A stretch of 64,000 nucleotides of DNA. Origin: Verrucomicrobiota bacterium JB022 (GTDB lineage: Bacteria > Verrucomicrobiota > Verrucomicrobiia > Opitutales > Oceanipulchritudinaceae). Where the stretch lies: positions 434,001 through 498,000 of the forward strand of contig JAUTCQ010000017.1 of NCBI GenBank assembly GCA_030673845.1, written 5' to 3'. This document shows positions 8,597 through 17,596 of this stretch, piece by piece. The notes beneath the pieces are model-generated. The model had not been told where the DNA came from, did not search any database, and saw only the letters and a program-made list of their open reading frames with translations. Each line of letters begins with the position of its first letter. The first letter of the stretch is position 1. A program made the position numbers and the translations under genes.

Positions 8597-11254
8597 TTAC
8601 GACTTGGAAGGTTGCTCTTCGGTGGTTTCTTCCGGACGCGCGCCATCTTCCTGCCACGCGTAGTTGGGGACGAAGTTGCTCTCTTCCACGTGCTTGCGGC
8701 TGCCCTTGTGGTAGGCATAGAAGACCGGGGTCGCCACGAACATCGAGGAGAACGTACCGGTCAGCACCCCAAGCAGGAAGATGAGGGAGAAGTCTTGCAC
8801 CACCCCGGCGCCGAAGATGAAGAGCATGAACGCGGCGAAGAAGGTCGTGACCGACGTCCACACCGTGCGGTTCAACACGCGGTTGATCGAGATCGTGACG
8901 ACCTGGCGCAGCGTGAGGCCGGGGTTGAGGTCCAGCTCTTCGCGGATACGGTCGAACACGACGATGGTGTCGTTGATCGAGTAACCGATGGTCATGAGGA
9001 TGGCCGCGATCATTGGTGCGCTGAACTGGCCGCTGCCGAGGCCCAGGAATTCGCCGAGGAACACGTAGATGCCGATCGTCAGCAAGATGTCGTGCAGCGA
9101 GGCCACCACGGCACCCAGCGCGTAGCCGAACTCAAAGCGGATCGCGATGTAGAGCAGCATGGCCAGCAGGGAGCCCGTCATGGCGATGATCGCACCCTTG
9201 ATCACGGTGTTGCCCACCGAGCCGGCGATCTGCGTGAGGCCGACCAGCTCGAGGTCCACCTCCGGGTGGGCGGCATCCAGGGCGTCGAACAGGGCGCGGC
9301 CTTGGTCGGGGGCCGTCTGCACCGCCATTTGCTGCACTTCGGCACCCACCGGGTTGATCGCGAAGGCGTTGGCTTGCTCGAAGCCGGCCTCGTGAGCCCA
9401 GTCTTCGATCATACCGGCGGTCAGGTCGCCCTGATAACCGATGCTGACCTGGTCACCCCCGGTAAAGTCGATGCCCCACATCGATTCGCGGTGCATCACC
9501 AGCGAGACGGCACCGATGGCCAACACCACGGCGGTCGCCATGGCGGCACGCTTGGTGTAGTTGAGGAACTGGAAATTGAGGTTGGAGAAAAACTGCAGGC
9601 GGAAGGGCTTTTGCACGATCTTGGTGCTTACCAGCAGGTCGAGCACCCAACGGCTCACGACGAGCGAGCAGAAGACCGTGAAGACGATACCGGTGGCGAG
9701 CGTCACACCGAAGCCCTTGACCGGGCCTTCGCCCAGCTGGAAGAGGATCAGCGCGGTGATCAACGTGGTGACGTTGGCGTCCAGAATCGTCGAGACCGAC
9801 TTGGAGAAGCCTTCCTGGAAGGCGAGCGCGACGCTCTTGCCCACGTTGAGTTCTTCGCGGATACGCTCGAAAATCAGGATGTTGGCGTCGACCGCCATAC
9901 CGATGGTCAGCACCAGCGCGGCCACGCCCGGGAGGGTGATGGTGGCACCGAACGCGGCGAGGGCGGCGGCCACAAACAGGAGGTTGAGGCACACCGTAAC
10001 CATCGCGACGATGCCGGGGATGCCGTAGTAGGCGATCATGAAGACCACCACCAGCGCACCACCGATGGCGCCCGCACGCAGCGAGGCTACCTTGGCGTCT
10101 TCGGCCAGCGAGGCACCGATTTCGTAGACTTGCTCCTGGCGGAGTTCGGTCGAAAGGGGATTGCTGAGGCTGTTGGAAAGGTCGAAGGCCTCGGCTTGGG
10201 GGAAGCCACCGGCACCACGCTCGATCACGGCCGAAGGGCTGTCGATACGAGCCCGGGCGCTGACGGTCGAGACGATCTCGTTGTCGAGCACGATCGCCAT
10301 CAGGCGCTGCTCCTGCGCCATGCGCTGGGTGGTGTTGGCAAATTGCTCCTGGCCGGCATCCGTGAACTGGAGCTGCACGAGGTAAGAGCCACTTTCGTTG
10401 AGCGAGGGGCGGGCGGCGCTCACGGCGTCGCCCTTCATCACGGGGATGCGCTCCACGAGGATGGGCTCTTCGATCAGCTCACCCGTGCGGGGGTCTTCCT
10501 GCTCGTAGGGCAACACCTTGTAGCCCAGCGGGATTTCCATGCCCGGCTGGTAGTTGCGGATCGTGGGGTGCACGAGGAAGAACTCCAGCTTGGCCGTCTT
10601 GCTGATGTTGCTGGCCGAAGAGGTGTCGAGGCCCGGCATCTGGACTTCGATCAGGTTGTCGCCCTTGACGCGCACCACCGGCTCGGCCACGCCGAGGCTG
10701 TCGACGCGTTCGGCGATGATGTTGCGCACGTTGGCCATCTGCTCGGCGCGGACGGTTGAGTTGTCCTGATCAAGCTCGTTCGGATCGACCGAGTAGGTGA
10801 GCGAAACGCCGCCCGCGAGGTCGAGGCCCAGGTCGAGCGCGCCCTGCGAGGCGTTGATCATCTCGCGCACGATCGCGTCGTTGCGGCGCTCGGTGTTCTT
10901 GCTCGTCAGGCGCGGGGCCAGATCGGCGTAAAACTGGGCGAGGTCGATCCCCTCATCGTCGGCAATCCGGCGGATGGCGGCGGAGAACGACGGGTAGGGG
11001 TTCGGGTTGTCGACGGTGTAGGTGCCGCCCTGGTATTCCTCGACGCGTTGCTTGGCGCGCTCGATGAGGTCGGCCAGCTCCTGGCGGTTTTCCTCTTTGC
11101 TCTGCACCTGCTGGCCGGAGGTGTCGACTTCAGCCGTCACCCGCTGCAGCATGTATTGGTCGAGCGGCGTGTCCTGCATCGGGGTCAGCTCGAGGCCGGC
11201 CCAGACGAGCACGATGAGGGTCAGGATCAGGCGGAAGACGTTGGCTCCGTTCAT
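8597..11254 (-). CDS. secDF: Protein translocase subunit SecDF, fused
   Basis: An 885-residue fusion of SecD and SecF, the proton-driven helper of Sec export in the inner membrane. SecD has a TM1 (ANVFRLILTLIVLVWAGLEL), a large periplasmic P1 domain that includes GLDLAGGVSLTYSV and VRVKGDNLIEVQMPG, and the TM block with GMAVDANILIFERIREEL. SecF starts near residue 590 with a new TM and WGIDFTGGDQVSIGY, and ends with NDTIVVFDRIREEL. The ATG at 11254 gives TM1 directly; an in-frame start at 11302 would add a proline-rich stretch. yajC lies 54 bases upstream and recJ 10 bases downstream. Confidence 0.96.
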   Translation of the reverse strand: MNGANVFRLILTLIVLVWAGLELTPMQDTPLDQYMLQRVTAEVDTSGQQVQSKEENRQELADLIERAKQRVEEYQGGTYTVDNPNPYPSFSAAIRRIADDEGIDLAQFYADLAPRLTSKNTERRNDAIVREMINASQGALDLGLDLAGGVSLTYSVDPNELDQDNSTVRAEQMANVRNIIAERVDSLGVAEPVVRVKGDNLIEVQMPGLDTSSASNISKTAKLEFFLVHPTIRNYQPGMEIPLGYKVLPYEQEDPRTGELIEEPILVERIPVMKGDAVSAARPSLNESGSYLVQLQFTDAGQEQFANTTQRMAQEQRLMAIVLDNEIVSTVSARARIDSPSAVIERGAGGFPQAEAFDLSNSLSNPLSTELRQEQVYEIGASLAEDAKVASLRAGAIGGALVVVFMIAYYGIPGIVAMVTVCLNLLFVAAALAAFGATITLPGVAALVLTIGMAVDANILIFERIREELNVGKSVALAFQEGFSKSVSTILDANVTTLITALILFQLGEGPVKGFGVTLATGIVFTVFCSLVVSRWVLDLLVSTKIVQKPFRLQFFSNLNFQFLNYTKRAAMATAVVLAIGAVSLVMHRESMWGIDFTGGDQVSIGYQGDLTAGMIEDWAHEAGFEQANAFAINPVGAEVQQMAVQTAPDQGRALFDALDAAHPEVDLELVGLTQIAGSVGNTVIKGAIIAMTGSLLAMLLYIAIRFEFGYALGAVVASLHDILLTIGIYVFLGEFLGLGSGQFSAPMIAAILMTIGYSINDTIVVFDRIREELDLNPGLTLRQVVTISINRVLNRTVWTSVTTFFAAFMLFIFGAGVVQDFSLIFLLGVLTGTFSSMFVATPVFYAYHKGSRKHVEESNFVPNYAWQEDGARPEETTEEQPSKS

Positions 11255-11308
11255 GATGGCGAGAAGAAAGGGTCGGGAATGCTGGGGCGGGGGCGAGGCC
11301 AAAGCGGC

Positions 11309-11677
11309 CTACTTCTTGGCTTCGGCCTTCTTGGCGTCCGCCTTCTTGTCCTCGGGCTTCTTTTCGGGCTCGTCGAGGCCTTGGATGGAGGTGCGCAGCA
11401 CGTCGATGAAGGTGGCGCCGCTGGTCTTGATCTGCACGCGGTCTTTGCGCACGTTGGTCACGACGCCGCAGATGCCGCCGGTGGTGATTACTTTGTCACC
11501 CGCCTTCAGGTCTTGCTGCATTTGCTGCATCTGCTTCTGGCGCTTGCGCTGGGGCCCGCCGATGAGGAGATTCATCGCGAGGAAGAGGAAGATGAACCCA
11601 AGGATCATGATCATTGGGCTCGGCGCATTTGCGCCTTCGGGAGCCGTTTCTTGGGCCAGCCAAATCAGGTGCGTCAT
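11309..11677 (-). CDS. yajC: Sec translocon accessory protein YajC
   Basis: A 122-residue single-span membrane protein that associates with SecDF. It has one TM (PMIMILGFIFLFLAMNLLIGG), then the conserved basic and Gln-rich stretch ending in MQQDLKAGDKVITTGGICGVV, which is the YajC hallmark. The tail is a Lys/Glu/Ala-rich low-complexity segment of ~20 residues, longer than in Proteobacteria. It is the first gene of the yajC-secDF-recJ run, so the promoter should lie in 11678-11807. Confidence 0.95.
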   Translation of the reverse strand: MTHLIWLAQETAPEGANAPSPMIMILGFIFLFLAMNLLIGGPQRKRQKQMQQMQQDLKAGDKVITTGGICGVVTNVRKDRVQIKTSGATFIDVLRTSIQGLDEPEKKPEDKKADAKKAEAKK

Positions 11678-11807
11678 AAAAAGAGAACGAGGTTAACGTG
11701 GGCTTGGGATGCGAAAACTGCTCACTCTGGAGCACAGCGCCGGAAACGCAAGCCTTTCCCGGCTATCCCTCAGGCCCCCCACGCGAGGGCTTCCGGGCAG
11801 ATGGCAC

Positions 11808-11835
11808 AAAAAAGGCACCCCATGCCGGAGTGCCT
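11808..11835 (-). terminator. Intrinsic terminator after gcvH
   Basis: On the minus strand a 9-pair stem (AGGCACTCC with GGGGTGCCT, one G-T pair, loop GGCAT) is followed by six T residues. It lies 22 bases past the gcvH stop and upstream of yajC, so it ends the gcvT-gcvH transcript and separates it from the sec genes on the same strand. Confidence 0.85.
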
Positions 11836-11857
11836 CAGAAAGAGCGGTTGAGGGGCG

Positions 11858-12241
11858 TTACCCTGCGATTTCGCCGTAAGCGCCTGCGTCGAGCAAGTCT
11901 TCGACCTCGTTCGGGTCTTCGAGCTTCACCTGAATGATCCAGCCGTCTTCGTAGGGCGTGTCGTTGAGGCGCTCCGGCGCGTCGGCCAGATCTTCGTTCA
12001 CGGCCACGATTTCGCCCGCGATGGGCATGTAGAGGTCGGAAGCGGCCTTGACGGACTCCACCACGCCGAAGGTTTCGCCCTTGGCAAAAGTGTCGCCCAC
12101 GTTGGGCAGTTCGACGAAAGTCACGTCGCCCAGGCTTTGCTGGGCATAATCGGTGATGCCGATGCGGGCGGTACCGTCATCGAGCAGCTGGAGCCACTCG
12201 TGTTCCTTGGTGTATTTCAGCTCGGCGGGGATATCGCTCAT
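11858..12241 (-). CDS. gcvH: Glycine cleavage system H protein
   Basis: A 127-residue lipoyl carrier that shuttles the aminomethyl group between the P, T and L proteins. The lipoyl lysine is K65 in [15 protein letters not shown]. The N-terminal Y(T)KEHEWL and the C-terminal [16 protein letters not shown] motifs are standard. The ATG at 12241 is chosen because the residues upstream of it (from 12277) are not family-like. gcvT lies 54 bases upstream on the same strand. No gcvP is adjacent; a lipoate-protein-ligase-like gene sits at the other end of the window (63.85 kb). Confidence 0.96.
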   Translation of the reverse strand: MSDIPAELKYTKEHEWLQLLDDGTARIGITDYAQQSLGDVTFVELPNVGDTFAKGETFGVVESVKAASDLYMPIAGEIVAVNEDLADAPERLNDTPYEDGWIIQVKLEDPNEVEDLLDAGAYGEIAG

Positions 12242-12295
12242 ACGCTGGCAAAGTAAGAAGAGAAAGCCTGGGGGCAACGGGAAATTGCGGAATTC

Positions 12296-13393
12296 CTACG
12301 CTTTCACGTGCAGCGGCGGGTTGACGACCTCCAGCGGCTCACGGTTGCCCCGCAAGTCGACCTCCAGTTTCACGCCTTGGCCGACGGTGGCCGGGTAATC
12401 TTCGATCAGGGCGGAGCCGATCGGCTGGTTCAGGATGGGGCTCATGGTGCCCGAGAGCACGCGACCCACTTGCGTCTCGCCGGCGAGGATCGGGGTGTCG
12501 TGCCGGGCGATGCGCGGGCCGTCGAGGCGGAAGTAGACGACGCGGCGCGTGGGGGCCGGGTGGTGCAGTTCCAGCGCATCCTGGCCGACGAACTTGCCCG
12601 GCTTGTTCCACTTCACCGTCCAGCCCAGCCCGGCCTCGATCGGGTTGATCGACTCCATCAGCTCAAAGCCGTAGAGCGGGTAGCCGGCCTCCAGGCGCAG
12701 GCTGTCGCGGCAACCGAGGCCCGCCAGCAGCAGCCCGTGCGGCTGGCCAGCCGTCATGATCGCATCCACCACCTTGTTGGCCGCGGCGGGGCTCACAAAG
12801 ATCTCGAAGCCGTCTTCGCCGGTGTAGCCGGTGCGCGCGATGATGGCCGTCTCGTGCACAATCTGGCTCACCTCAAAGCGGAAGCGCTTGAACTGAGAGA
12901 GCTGAGCGGGCGTCACGGCCTGCAGGATCTCCTGCGCTTTGGGGCCTTGCAGGGCCAGCAGCACGTAATCGTCGGACACGTCGGTCACCTCGACCTCGTA
13001 GCCCTCGGCCTGCTCCTGCATCCACTTGACGTCGCGCTCCCGGTTGCTGGCGTTGACGACCACAAAATAATCCTGCTCGCTGCGGCAGTAGACGATCAAG
13101 TCGTCGATCGCGCCACCGTCGGGCTGGCACATGATGGCGTAGACGGCCCGGCCCGGCTCGGTGGGCATCCGGTTGGTCACGAGGTGATCGAGGTATTCGC
13201 GGGCCTGGCTGCCGCGCACGATCACCTCGCCCATGTGGCTGACGTCAAACAACCCGGCGGCTTCGCGCACGGCCTTGTGCTCGGCCTTGATCCCCGTGTA
13301 TTGCACCGGCATTTCCCAACCGGCGAAGGGCACCAGGCGGGCGCCGTGGGCGACGTGAAACTCTCGAAGTGGCAGGGTACGCAAATCGGCCAT
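12296..13393 (-). CDS. gcvT: Glycine cleavage system T protein (aminomethyltransferase)
   Basis: A 365-residue tetrahydrofolate-dependent aminomethyltransferase. The start is the ATG at 13393 ([26 protein letters not shown]), which matches the family N-terminus; earlier in-frame starts lie in the divergent promoter region. Recognisable segments are [16 protein letters not shown], the folate-site aspartate region [55 protein letters not shown] and the C-terminal RVLSGTMSP. It forms a two-gene operon with gcvH and is divergent from a sulfotransferase gene across 136 bases. I saw no convincing glycine riboswitch there. Confidence 0.96.
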   Translation of the reverse strand: MADLRTLPLREFHVAHGARLVPFAGWEMPVQYTGIKAEHKAVREAAGLFDVSHMGEVIVRGSQAREYLDHLVTNRMPTEPGRAVYAIMCQPDGGAIDDLIVYCRSEQDYFVVVNASNRERDVKWMQEQAEGYEVEVTDVSDDYVLLALQGPKAQEILQAVTPAQLSQFKRFRFEVSQIVHETAIIARTGYTGEDGFEIFVSPAAANKVVDAIMTAGQPHGLLLAGLGCRDSLRLEAGYPLYGFELMESINPIEAGLGWTVKWNKPGKFVGQDALELHHPAPTRRVVYFRLDGPRIARHDTPILAGETQVGRVLSGTMSPILNQPIGSALIEDYPATVGQGVKLEVDLRGNREPLEVVNPPLHVKA

Positions 13394-13529
13394 GCCCGGT
13401 AATAGAGGCGACGAGGGGCGCAGATCAACCCCGCAAATGGGATTCTTACCGGATTTTAGCCGCCTTCGGGCTTGTCGAGCGGCAGGCGGCGGCGTTTGCT
13501 GAAGTCGTCTGGCTCTTACACCTCGTCTC

Positions 13530-14435
13530 ATGTCGCTACCCAAGATCGACTTTCTCGTCATCGGCACCCAAAAGGGGGGCACGACCACGCTCGACAGCAT
13601 GCTCGAACAGCACCCGGCGCTCTTTCTCGCGCAAGTGAAGGAGTTGAACTACTTCGCCCTTGGCGGCAAGGCCCCCAATTGGCAGGGGCCGGGCGACGAC
13701 CGGGCCGCCAATGCCCTCAGCGCCTACCGCGACGACCAGTATGCCGCCCACTTCCGAGGGGCGCAAGCGGGGCAGAAGCTGGGAGAATCGTCGGTGCTGT
13801 ATCTTTACAGCGAGCACGCGCCCGCCGCCATCCATGCGCACAACCCCGGCATGAAGCTGATCGCCGTCTTGCGCGACCCGGTGAAGCGCGCCTACTCGGC
13901 CTACAGCCACCTGCGCCGCGACGCTCGCGAGCCGGAGGCGGATTTCCGCACCGCGCTCGCCCAGGAAACGGCCCGAACGGGAGCCAACTGGGAGCAACTG
14001 TGGCGTTACCGCGAGACGGGCCACTATGGCGACCAGATCGAGCGCTTCCTCCAATACTTCCCGCGCGAGCAACTGCTGCTCTTCACGACCGAGATGCTGA
14101 AGGACCTGCCGGCAGTGGTGCGCCAGTGTTACGAATTCCTCGGCGTCGATCCCGCCTTCCAGCCCGACTACGACATCACGATGAACGTCTCCGGGCTGGC
14201 CAAAAATCAGGGGCTGAATGACTTTCTCGGCGCGCCGCACCCGTTGAAGGACGCGCTGAAGAAGGTCTTGCCGCTCAGCCTCGGTCGAAAGATCAAAGGC
14301 TGGATCAGCCAGCGCAACCTGACTCCCATGCCGCCTTGCCCCAGCGACGTTGCCGCCGAGCTGCGCGCCTACTACCGCCCGCAAGTCGACAAAACCGAAC
14401 GCCTCACCGGCCTCGACCTGAGCGCCTGGAAGTAG
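13530..14435 (+). CDS. PAPS-dependent sulfotransferase
   Basis: A 301-residue member of the sulfotransferase superfamily, which moves sulfate from PAPS to an acceptor. The 5'-phosphosulfate-binding loop is near the N-terminus (DFLVIGTQKGGTTTLDSML, residues ~7-25). The 3'-phosphate motif is RDPVKRAYSAYSH in the middle. The layout most resembles heparan N-deacetylase/sulfotransferase-type and bacterial carbohydrate sulfotransferases. There is no signal peptide, so it acts in the cytoplasm. The acceptor is unknown; a surface glycan or lipid is plausible. The gene stands alone and is followed by a hairpin-rich repeat element. Confidence 0.88.
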   Translation: MSLPKIDFLVIGTQKGGTTTLDSMLEQHPALFLAQVKELNYFALGGKAPNWQGPGDDRAANALSAYRDDQYAAHFRGAQAGQKLGESSVLYLYSEHAPAAIHAHNPGMKLIAVLRDPVKRAYSAYSHLRRDAREPEADFRTALAQETARTGANWEQLWRYRETGHYGDQIERFLQYFPREQLLLFTTEMLKDLPAVVRQCYEFLGVDPAFQPDYDITMNVSGLAKNQGLNDFLGAPHPLKDALKKVLPLSLGRKIKGWISQRNLTPMPPCPSDVAAELRAYYRPQVDKTERLTGLDLSAWK

Positions 14436-14450
14436 GGGGTGGCGCTTGTC

Positions 14451-14729
14451 TGGCACCTCAAGGGTGCATTCACATTATTGGAATTGTCACCGGAAGTCGC
14501 CTGCGGCGACATCACGGCTAATCGCTTGCATCCTGCGGATGCCAATCCGCCCAAATAATCCGGTAGGGCGTTGTCCATTGCCTCGGCTCTGTTGCGCTGT
14601 GACCCTGTGTTATTCAGGTGAGCCACACTTGAGTTGCACCCGCAGGGTGCAAGCGGCTAGCCGGATGTCGGAGCGCCAGCGAACGACTTCCGGTTGCGGC
14701 CGTATTTTTAGTGCACCCTTTGGGTGCCA
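14451..14729. repeat. Hairpin-ended intergenic element, copy 1 (279 bp)
   Basis: The left end (TGGCACCTCAAGGGTGCA, 14451-14468) is an inverted repeat of the right end (TGCACCCTTTGGGTGCCA, 14712-14729), with 2 mismatches in 18. Inside, CCGGAAGTC (14490-14498) is mirrored by GACTTCCGG (14685-14693). A third hairpin of the same type (GCACCC GCA GGGTGC) lies near 14636. GTCGCC TGC GGCGAC is another small palindrome. The same ends and inner inverted repeat recur at 17281-17434. No coding frame fits. It fills the ~300 bases between the sulfotransferase and glutaredoxin genes. Confidence 0.8.
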
Positions 14730-14737
14730 GCCATTAT

Positions 14738-15004
14738 TCAGTCCCTCAGCCCGAGCTGCTCCTTCACCTCGGGGGCATCGTCGAGCGCGGCGAGCAGCTC
14801 ATCGACCGCGAAGTCGGCACAGACGAAGTCGCCGTATTCGAGGGTCGGCGTCTTGTTCTTGCCGCTGATCTTGAGCAGGCGCTCCATCGCCTCGCGGTCG
14901 GCCAGCACGTTGCGGGTTTCGACTTCCAGCCCGTTGCGCTTGAAGTAGTTAAGAGCGTCCACGCACCACGGGCAACCGGGTTTGATGTATACGATGGGCT
15001 TCAT
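14738..15004 (-). CDS. Glutaredoxin family protein
   Basis: An 88-residue thioredoxin-fold protein. The redox motif is CPWC at residues 11-14 (IKPGCPWCVDAL), followed by the cis-proline region TPTLEYGD and a C-terminal helix. The sequence CPWCVDALNYF plus KTPTLEYGDFVCADF places it with small bacterial glutaredoxins of the 'UXX-star' style rather than classical CPYC glutaredoxin. It should reduce disulfides or mixed disulfides in the cytoplasm. It is monocistronic, with its start divergent from the LptF/LptG-like gene across 233 bases. Confidence 0.88.
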   Translation of the reverse strand: MKPIVYIKPGCPWCVDALNYFKRNGLEVETRNVLADREAMERLLKISGKNKTPTLEYGDFVCADFAVDELLAALDDAPEVKEQLGLRD

Positions 15005-15237
15005 ACCGCAACTTGCGCCGAAGCCGGGAGCATGTCGAGCGGGTCGGGTAGAAATTTGAACCGGAGTGAAAAGGCGTTAAAAGAATATCGGCGGCGCACA
15101 CCGCCCCCAAGAAACGGCGTTTGCATCGTCTGCTCCCTGCGGCAATCTTGAGGCCGGTGATTATCAGGATCGACCTCATTCTCTGAAAAACTCCTTTTCA
15201 CTCCTTTTAACTCCTGTTCCAATCATTCCCACCAAGC

Positions 15238-16389
15238 ATGGGACTGCTCCAACGCTACATTTTCAAATCGGTCGGTGCGGCCTGCCTCGGCGGGGTGGGG
15301 CTCTTCGTCTTCGTGCTGATGACGAGCAACGCCGTGCGCGACATCACCTCCAAGGTGCCGCTGGAGCAGCTTTCGCCCGGTCTCGTGGGGCAGCTCTTTG
15401 CTTTGCTCGTGCCCTTTGCCGCCAGCCTTTCGCTCCCGTTGGGGATGCTGATCGGCATCCTGCTGGTCATGGGCCGCCTCTCCGCCAACCGGGAGCTTAC
15501 GGCCATGCGCGCCGCCGGGCTCTCGCTCTGGCACATTTCTGCGCCGCTGATGGTCATTGCGCTGCTCGGCGTCGGCCTCGGCATCTACGTCAACGGCTGG
15601 CAGGCCCCGACTACGCGTGCCGTCTACAAAGACCTTTTGCGCAACGTCTTGCGCGAAGACCCCGAACGCGTGATCGTGCCCCGCAAGTTCATCCACGATT
15701 TCCAGGACCTCGTCATCTACATCGGCGACAAGGACGGCGCGCGGCTTCAGCAGCTCTGGGTGTGGCAGCTCGACGACCAGCGCCGGGTGGTGCGCCTGCT
15801 CCGGGCCGATACGGCCGAAGTCTACTACGAGGCCGAGCGCGACTCGCTGATCCTCGACATCGTGGGCGGCTACGTGGAGCTGCGCGATCAGGACGACCCG
15901 GACAACCTGCGCCGCCTGCAGCCCGTCGTGAGCATTGCCTCGACCAGCTTCCGCTTGCCCATGTCGCAGGCCTTCGACGAGCCGGAAGGGCAGGTGGGCC
16001 TATCGCAAATGTCGATCCCCCAACTGTTGGAGCGGCGTCGTGAGCTACAGGAGGTCGCCGCCACGGCAGACGACCCCACGGTGGCCGAAGAGGCCCGCAT
16101 CCAGGCCGGGACGGCCATTTACCTCGCCAACCGCTCGGTCGCGATGGCCTTCAGCATCCTTTCGCTGGCCTTGATCGGCATCCCGCTGGGCATTAAGGCC
16201 GCGCGCCGCGAGACGCACGCCAATATCGCCCTCGCGCTCGCTCTGGCGATGGCCTATTACCTGGGGATGTTGATCGTGGACTGGGCCGACAAGAGCCCGC
16301 ACCTGCACCCGGAATGGCTCGTCTGGCTCCCCAATTTCGTCTGCCAGGCGGTAGGCGTCTGGCTCCTGCGCCGCGCCGGGCGCTGGTAG
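15238..16389 (+). CDS. LPS export permease, LptF/LptG (YjgP/YjgQ) family
   Basis: A 383-residue inner-membrane permease of the ABC complex that extracts lipopolysaccharide for transport to the outer membrane. Family features are the N-terminal LLQRYIFKSVGAACLGGV with RY, three TM helices by residue ~120 (LGMLIGILLVMGRLSANRELTAMRAAGLSLW), a periplasmic beta-jellyroll domain (residues ~130-300), and three C-terminal TMs (SVAMAFSILSLALIGIPLGIKA). LptF and LptG cannot be told apart here. The partner permease and LptB are not adjacent. It ends 3 bases before the convergent SIMPL gene. Confidence 0.92.
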   Translation: MGLLQRYIFKSVGAACLGGVGLFVFVLMTSNAVRDITSKVPLEQLSPGLVGQLFALLVPFAASLSLPLGMLIGILLVMGRLSANRELTAMRAAGLSLWHISAPLMVIALLGVGLGIYVNGWQAPTTRAVYKDLLRNVLREDPERVIVPRKFIHDFQDLVIYIGDKDGARLQQLWVWQLDDQRRVVRLLRADTAEVYYEAERDSLILDIVGGYVELRDQDDPDNLRRLQPVVSIASTSFRLPMSQAFDEPEGQVGLSQMSIPQLLERRRELQEVAATADDPTVAEEARIQAGTAIYLANRSVAMAFSILSLALIGIPLGIKAARRETHANIALALALAMAYYLGMLIVDWADKSPHLHPEWLVWLPNFVCQAVGVWLLRRAGRW

Positions 16390-16392
16390 CCC

Positions 16393-17169
16393 TTAATTCC
16401 CCGCCGGCACCAGCCGGTAGCGGCCTGTCACCTCCACCTTCAGCTCGGTATCGCCGGTAGAGAGGCCGGGTAGGGACTTAACGTTGCGGGAGAGGTAGTT
16501 AACCTCAGTTTCAAATACCTCGGCTACTGCGTCCGTCACGCGTGCATCGGTGTAGCGTTGAAGCGAAAAGGAGACCAGCTCCAGCTTCATGCCGCTCATG
16601 TTGCCATAGCTGGCGGCGCGGGCTTTCAGCTCGGCAAAGGCCTGGGTTTCCAGATCGGCCCAGAGGGTCTGGTCAAATTCACGCTGCGGCTGGATGCCGT
16701 CGAAGGTGACCCGATTGGAGCCGTCGACGAGGCTGGCGAGAGCGATGAACTCCGCGTTGTTGCGGATCGTGACGCTCACGCGGCTGTTGAGCTGGTAGCT
16801 CTTCACCTTGTCCGAAAACCAGCCTTGGTTGGCGTTGCTGGTGAAGCTCTGGGTGTGGATCGCGTCGTCGGCAAAACCCTTGGCCTTGAGGGCCTGGCGG
16901 ATGCGATTCTCTTCCCGCTGCAGGGCGCTGAGCGCGTCGTTGAGCGTGCGTTCCTCGACTTCCAGCTTCAGTTGCACCTCTGCCTGTTGGGCTTCGAGCA
17001 GCTTGGTGGCGGTCGAGCTGAAGCTGATCTCGGGGTGCTGCTGGTCGGCGAGCAGGATGTTGCGCAGCTCTTCCGGCGTGCCGGTGTAGGTCACCTCCGC
17101 GCGGGCGGCGGCGGGCAGGGCGAGGCAGAGCAGGGCGCAAGTGGTCAGCGGGCGAAGAAATGAAATCAT
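16393..17169 (-). CDS. SIMPL (DUF541) domain periplasmic protein
   Basis: A 258-residue exported protein. The N-terminus (FLRPLTTCALLCLALPAAARA) is a signal peptide. The remainder fits the SIMPL/DUF541 family: EVEERTLNDALSALQREENRIRQALKAKGF, then DAIHTQSFTSN, SRVSVTIRN and a C-terminal LKVEVTGRYRL strand. Family members are periplasmic or outer-membrane oligomers, often linked to oxidative-stress tolerance; their biochemical role is unclear. The gene converges with the permease gene and its 5' side faces a 590-base region that contains a repeat and the ilvB leader. Confidence 0.85.
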   Translation of the reverse strand: MISFLRPLTTCALLCLALPAAARAEVTYTGTPEELRNILLADQQHPEISFSSTATKLLEAQQAEVQLKLEVEERTLNDALSALQREENRIRQALKAKGFADDAIHTQSFTSNANQGWFSDKVKSYQLNSRVSVTIRNNAEFIALASLVDGSNRVTFDGIQPQREFDQTLWADLETQAFAELKARAASYGNMSGMKLELVSFSLQRYTDARVTDAVAEVFETEVNYLSRNVKSLPGLSTGDTELKVEVTGRYRLVPAGN

Positions 17170-17280
17170 GTCGATGGGATTAAGAGGTTTGGCCGGCCGA
17201 TGTCGCCGGTCTTCAAAGGGTAAACGCGGCAGGGGTGGGGAATCTTAATGAGAAATTTTAGATAACGAAGGGGAATTGTC

Positions 17281-17434
17281 TGGCACCCAAAGGGTGCAGC
17301 TCGTCGTTAACCGGAAGCCGGAAGTCTTCGCTACGCTCGAAATCCGGCTAGTTGCTGGCAAGCCAAGGCTTGCGGATGATGCAGCAGGCGACTTCCGGTG
17401 GGGAAGCCCTGAAACAAGCACCCTTTGGGTGCCA
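17281..17434. repeat. Hairpin-ended intergenic element, copy 2 (154 bp)
   Basis: The 17-base left end TGGCACCCAAAGGGTGC (17281-17297) is a perfect inverted repeat of GCACCCTTTGGGTGCCA (17418-17434). Each end is itself a hairpin (GCACCC / GGGTGC). Inside are CCGGAAG and GACTTCCGG in inverted order, as in copy 1 at 14451-14729. Both copies are preceded by TTGTC. It is non-coding and lies 70 bases upstream of the ilvB leader peptide. It looks like a REP/BIME- or MITE-like element; no transposase gene is in the window. Confidence 0.82.
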
Positions 17435-17503
17435 ACAGAGACGCGAAACGCATTTTCCGCGCTTGACACTTCCGGCCGAAGCCGCCACTGCTGAGCCTCG
17501 AAC

Positions 17504-17596
17504 ATGATTTCCTTCGCCCATCGCGCTGTAGTAGCGCTCGTAACCGTAGTCCTGGTACTTGTAGTAGGTATCAGCCCGGTCGAGCGTGCGCGGTAA
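17504..17596 (+). CDS. ilvB leader peptide (IvbL-like), 30 residues
   Basis: A short frame, ATG 17504 to TAA 17594-17596, upstream of ilvB. Its middle reads VVALVTVVLVLVVGI (residues 9-23). In all 30 residues there are 9 Val, 3 Leu and 2 Ile, the three branched-chain amino acids made by the pathway. Seven of the nine valines use GTA (17528, 17531, 17540, 17546, 17555, 17561, 17564); reading ilvB codon by codon I found no in-frame GTA. An intrinsic terminator follows 30 bases after the stop and ilvB starts 162 bases after it. This is the standard design of an attenuator leader, as in enterobacterial ivbL. No clear ribosome-binding site precedes the ATG, which is the weak point. Confidence 0.8.
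   Translation: MISFAHRAVVALVTVVLVLVVGISPVERAR

Noticed and set aside
8612-10759. A 715-codon antisense frame across secDF
   Set aside because: His/Asp-rich shadow with no domain; secDF is certain on the minus strand.
13394-13529. Glycine riboswitch upstream of gcvT
   Set aside because: The region lacks the conserved glycine aptamer segments that I would expect.
17463-17491. TTGACA at 17463 as -35 box of the ilvB leader
   Set aside because: At the right spacing the -10 region reads CACTGC, a poor match, and transcription would start only a few bases before the leader ATG.
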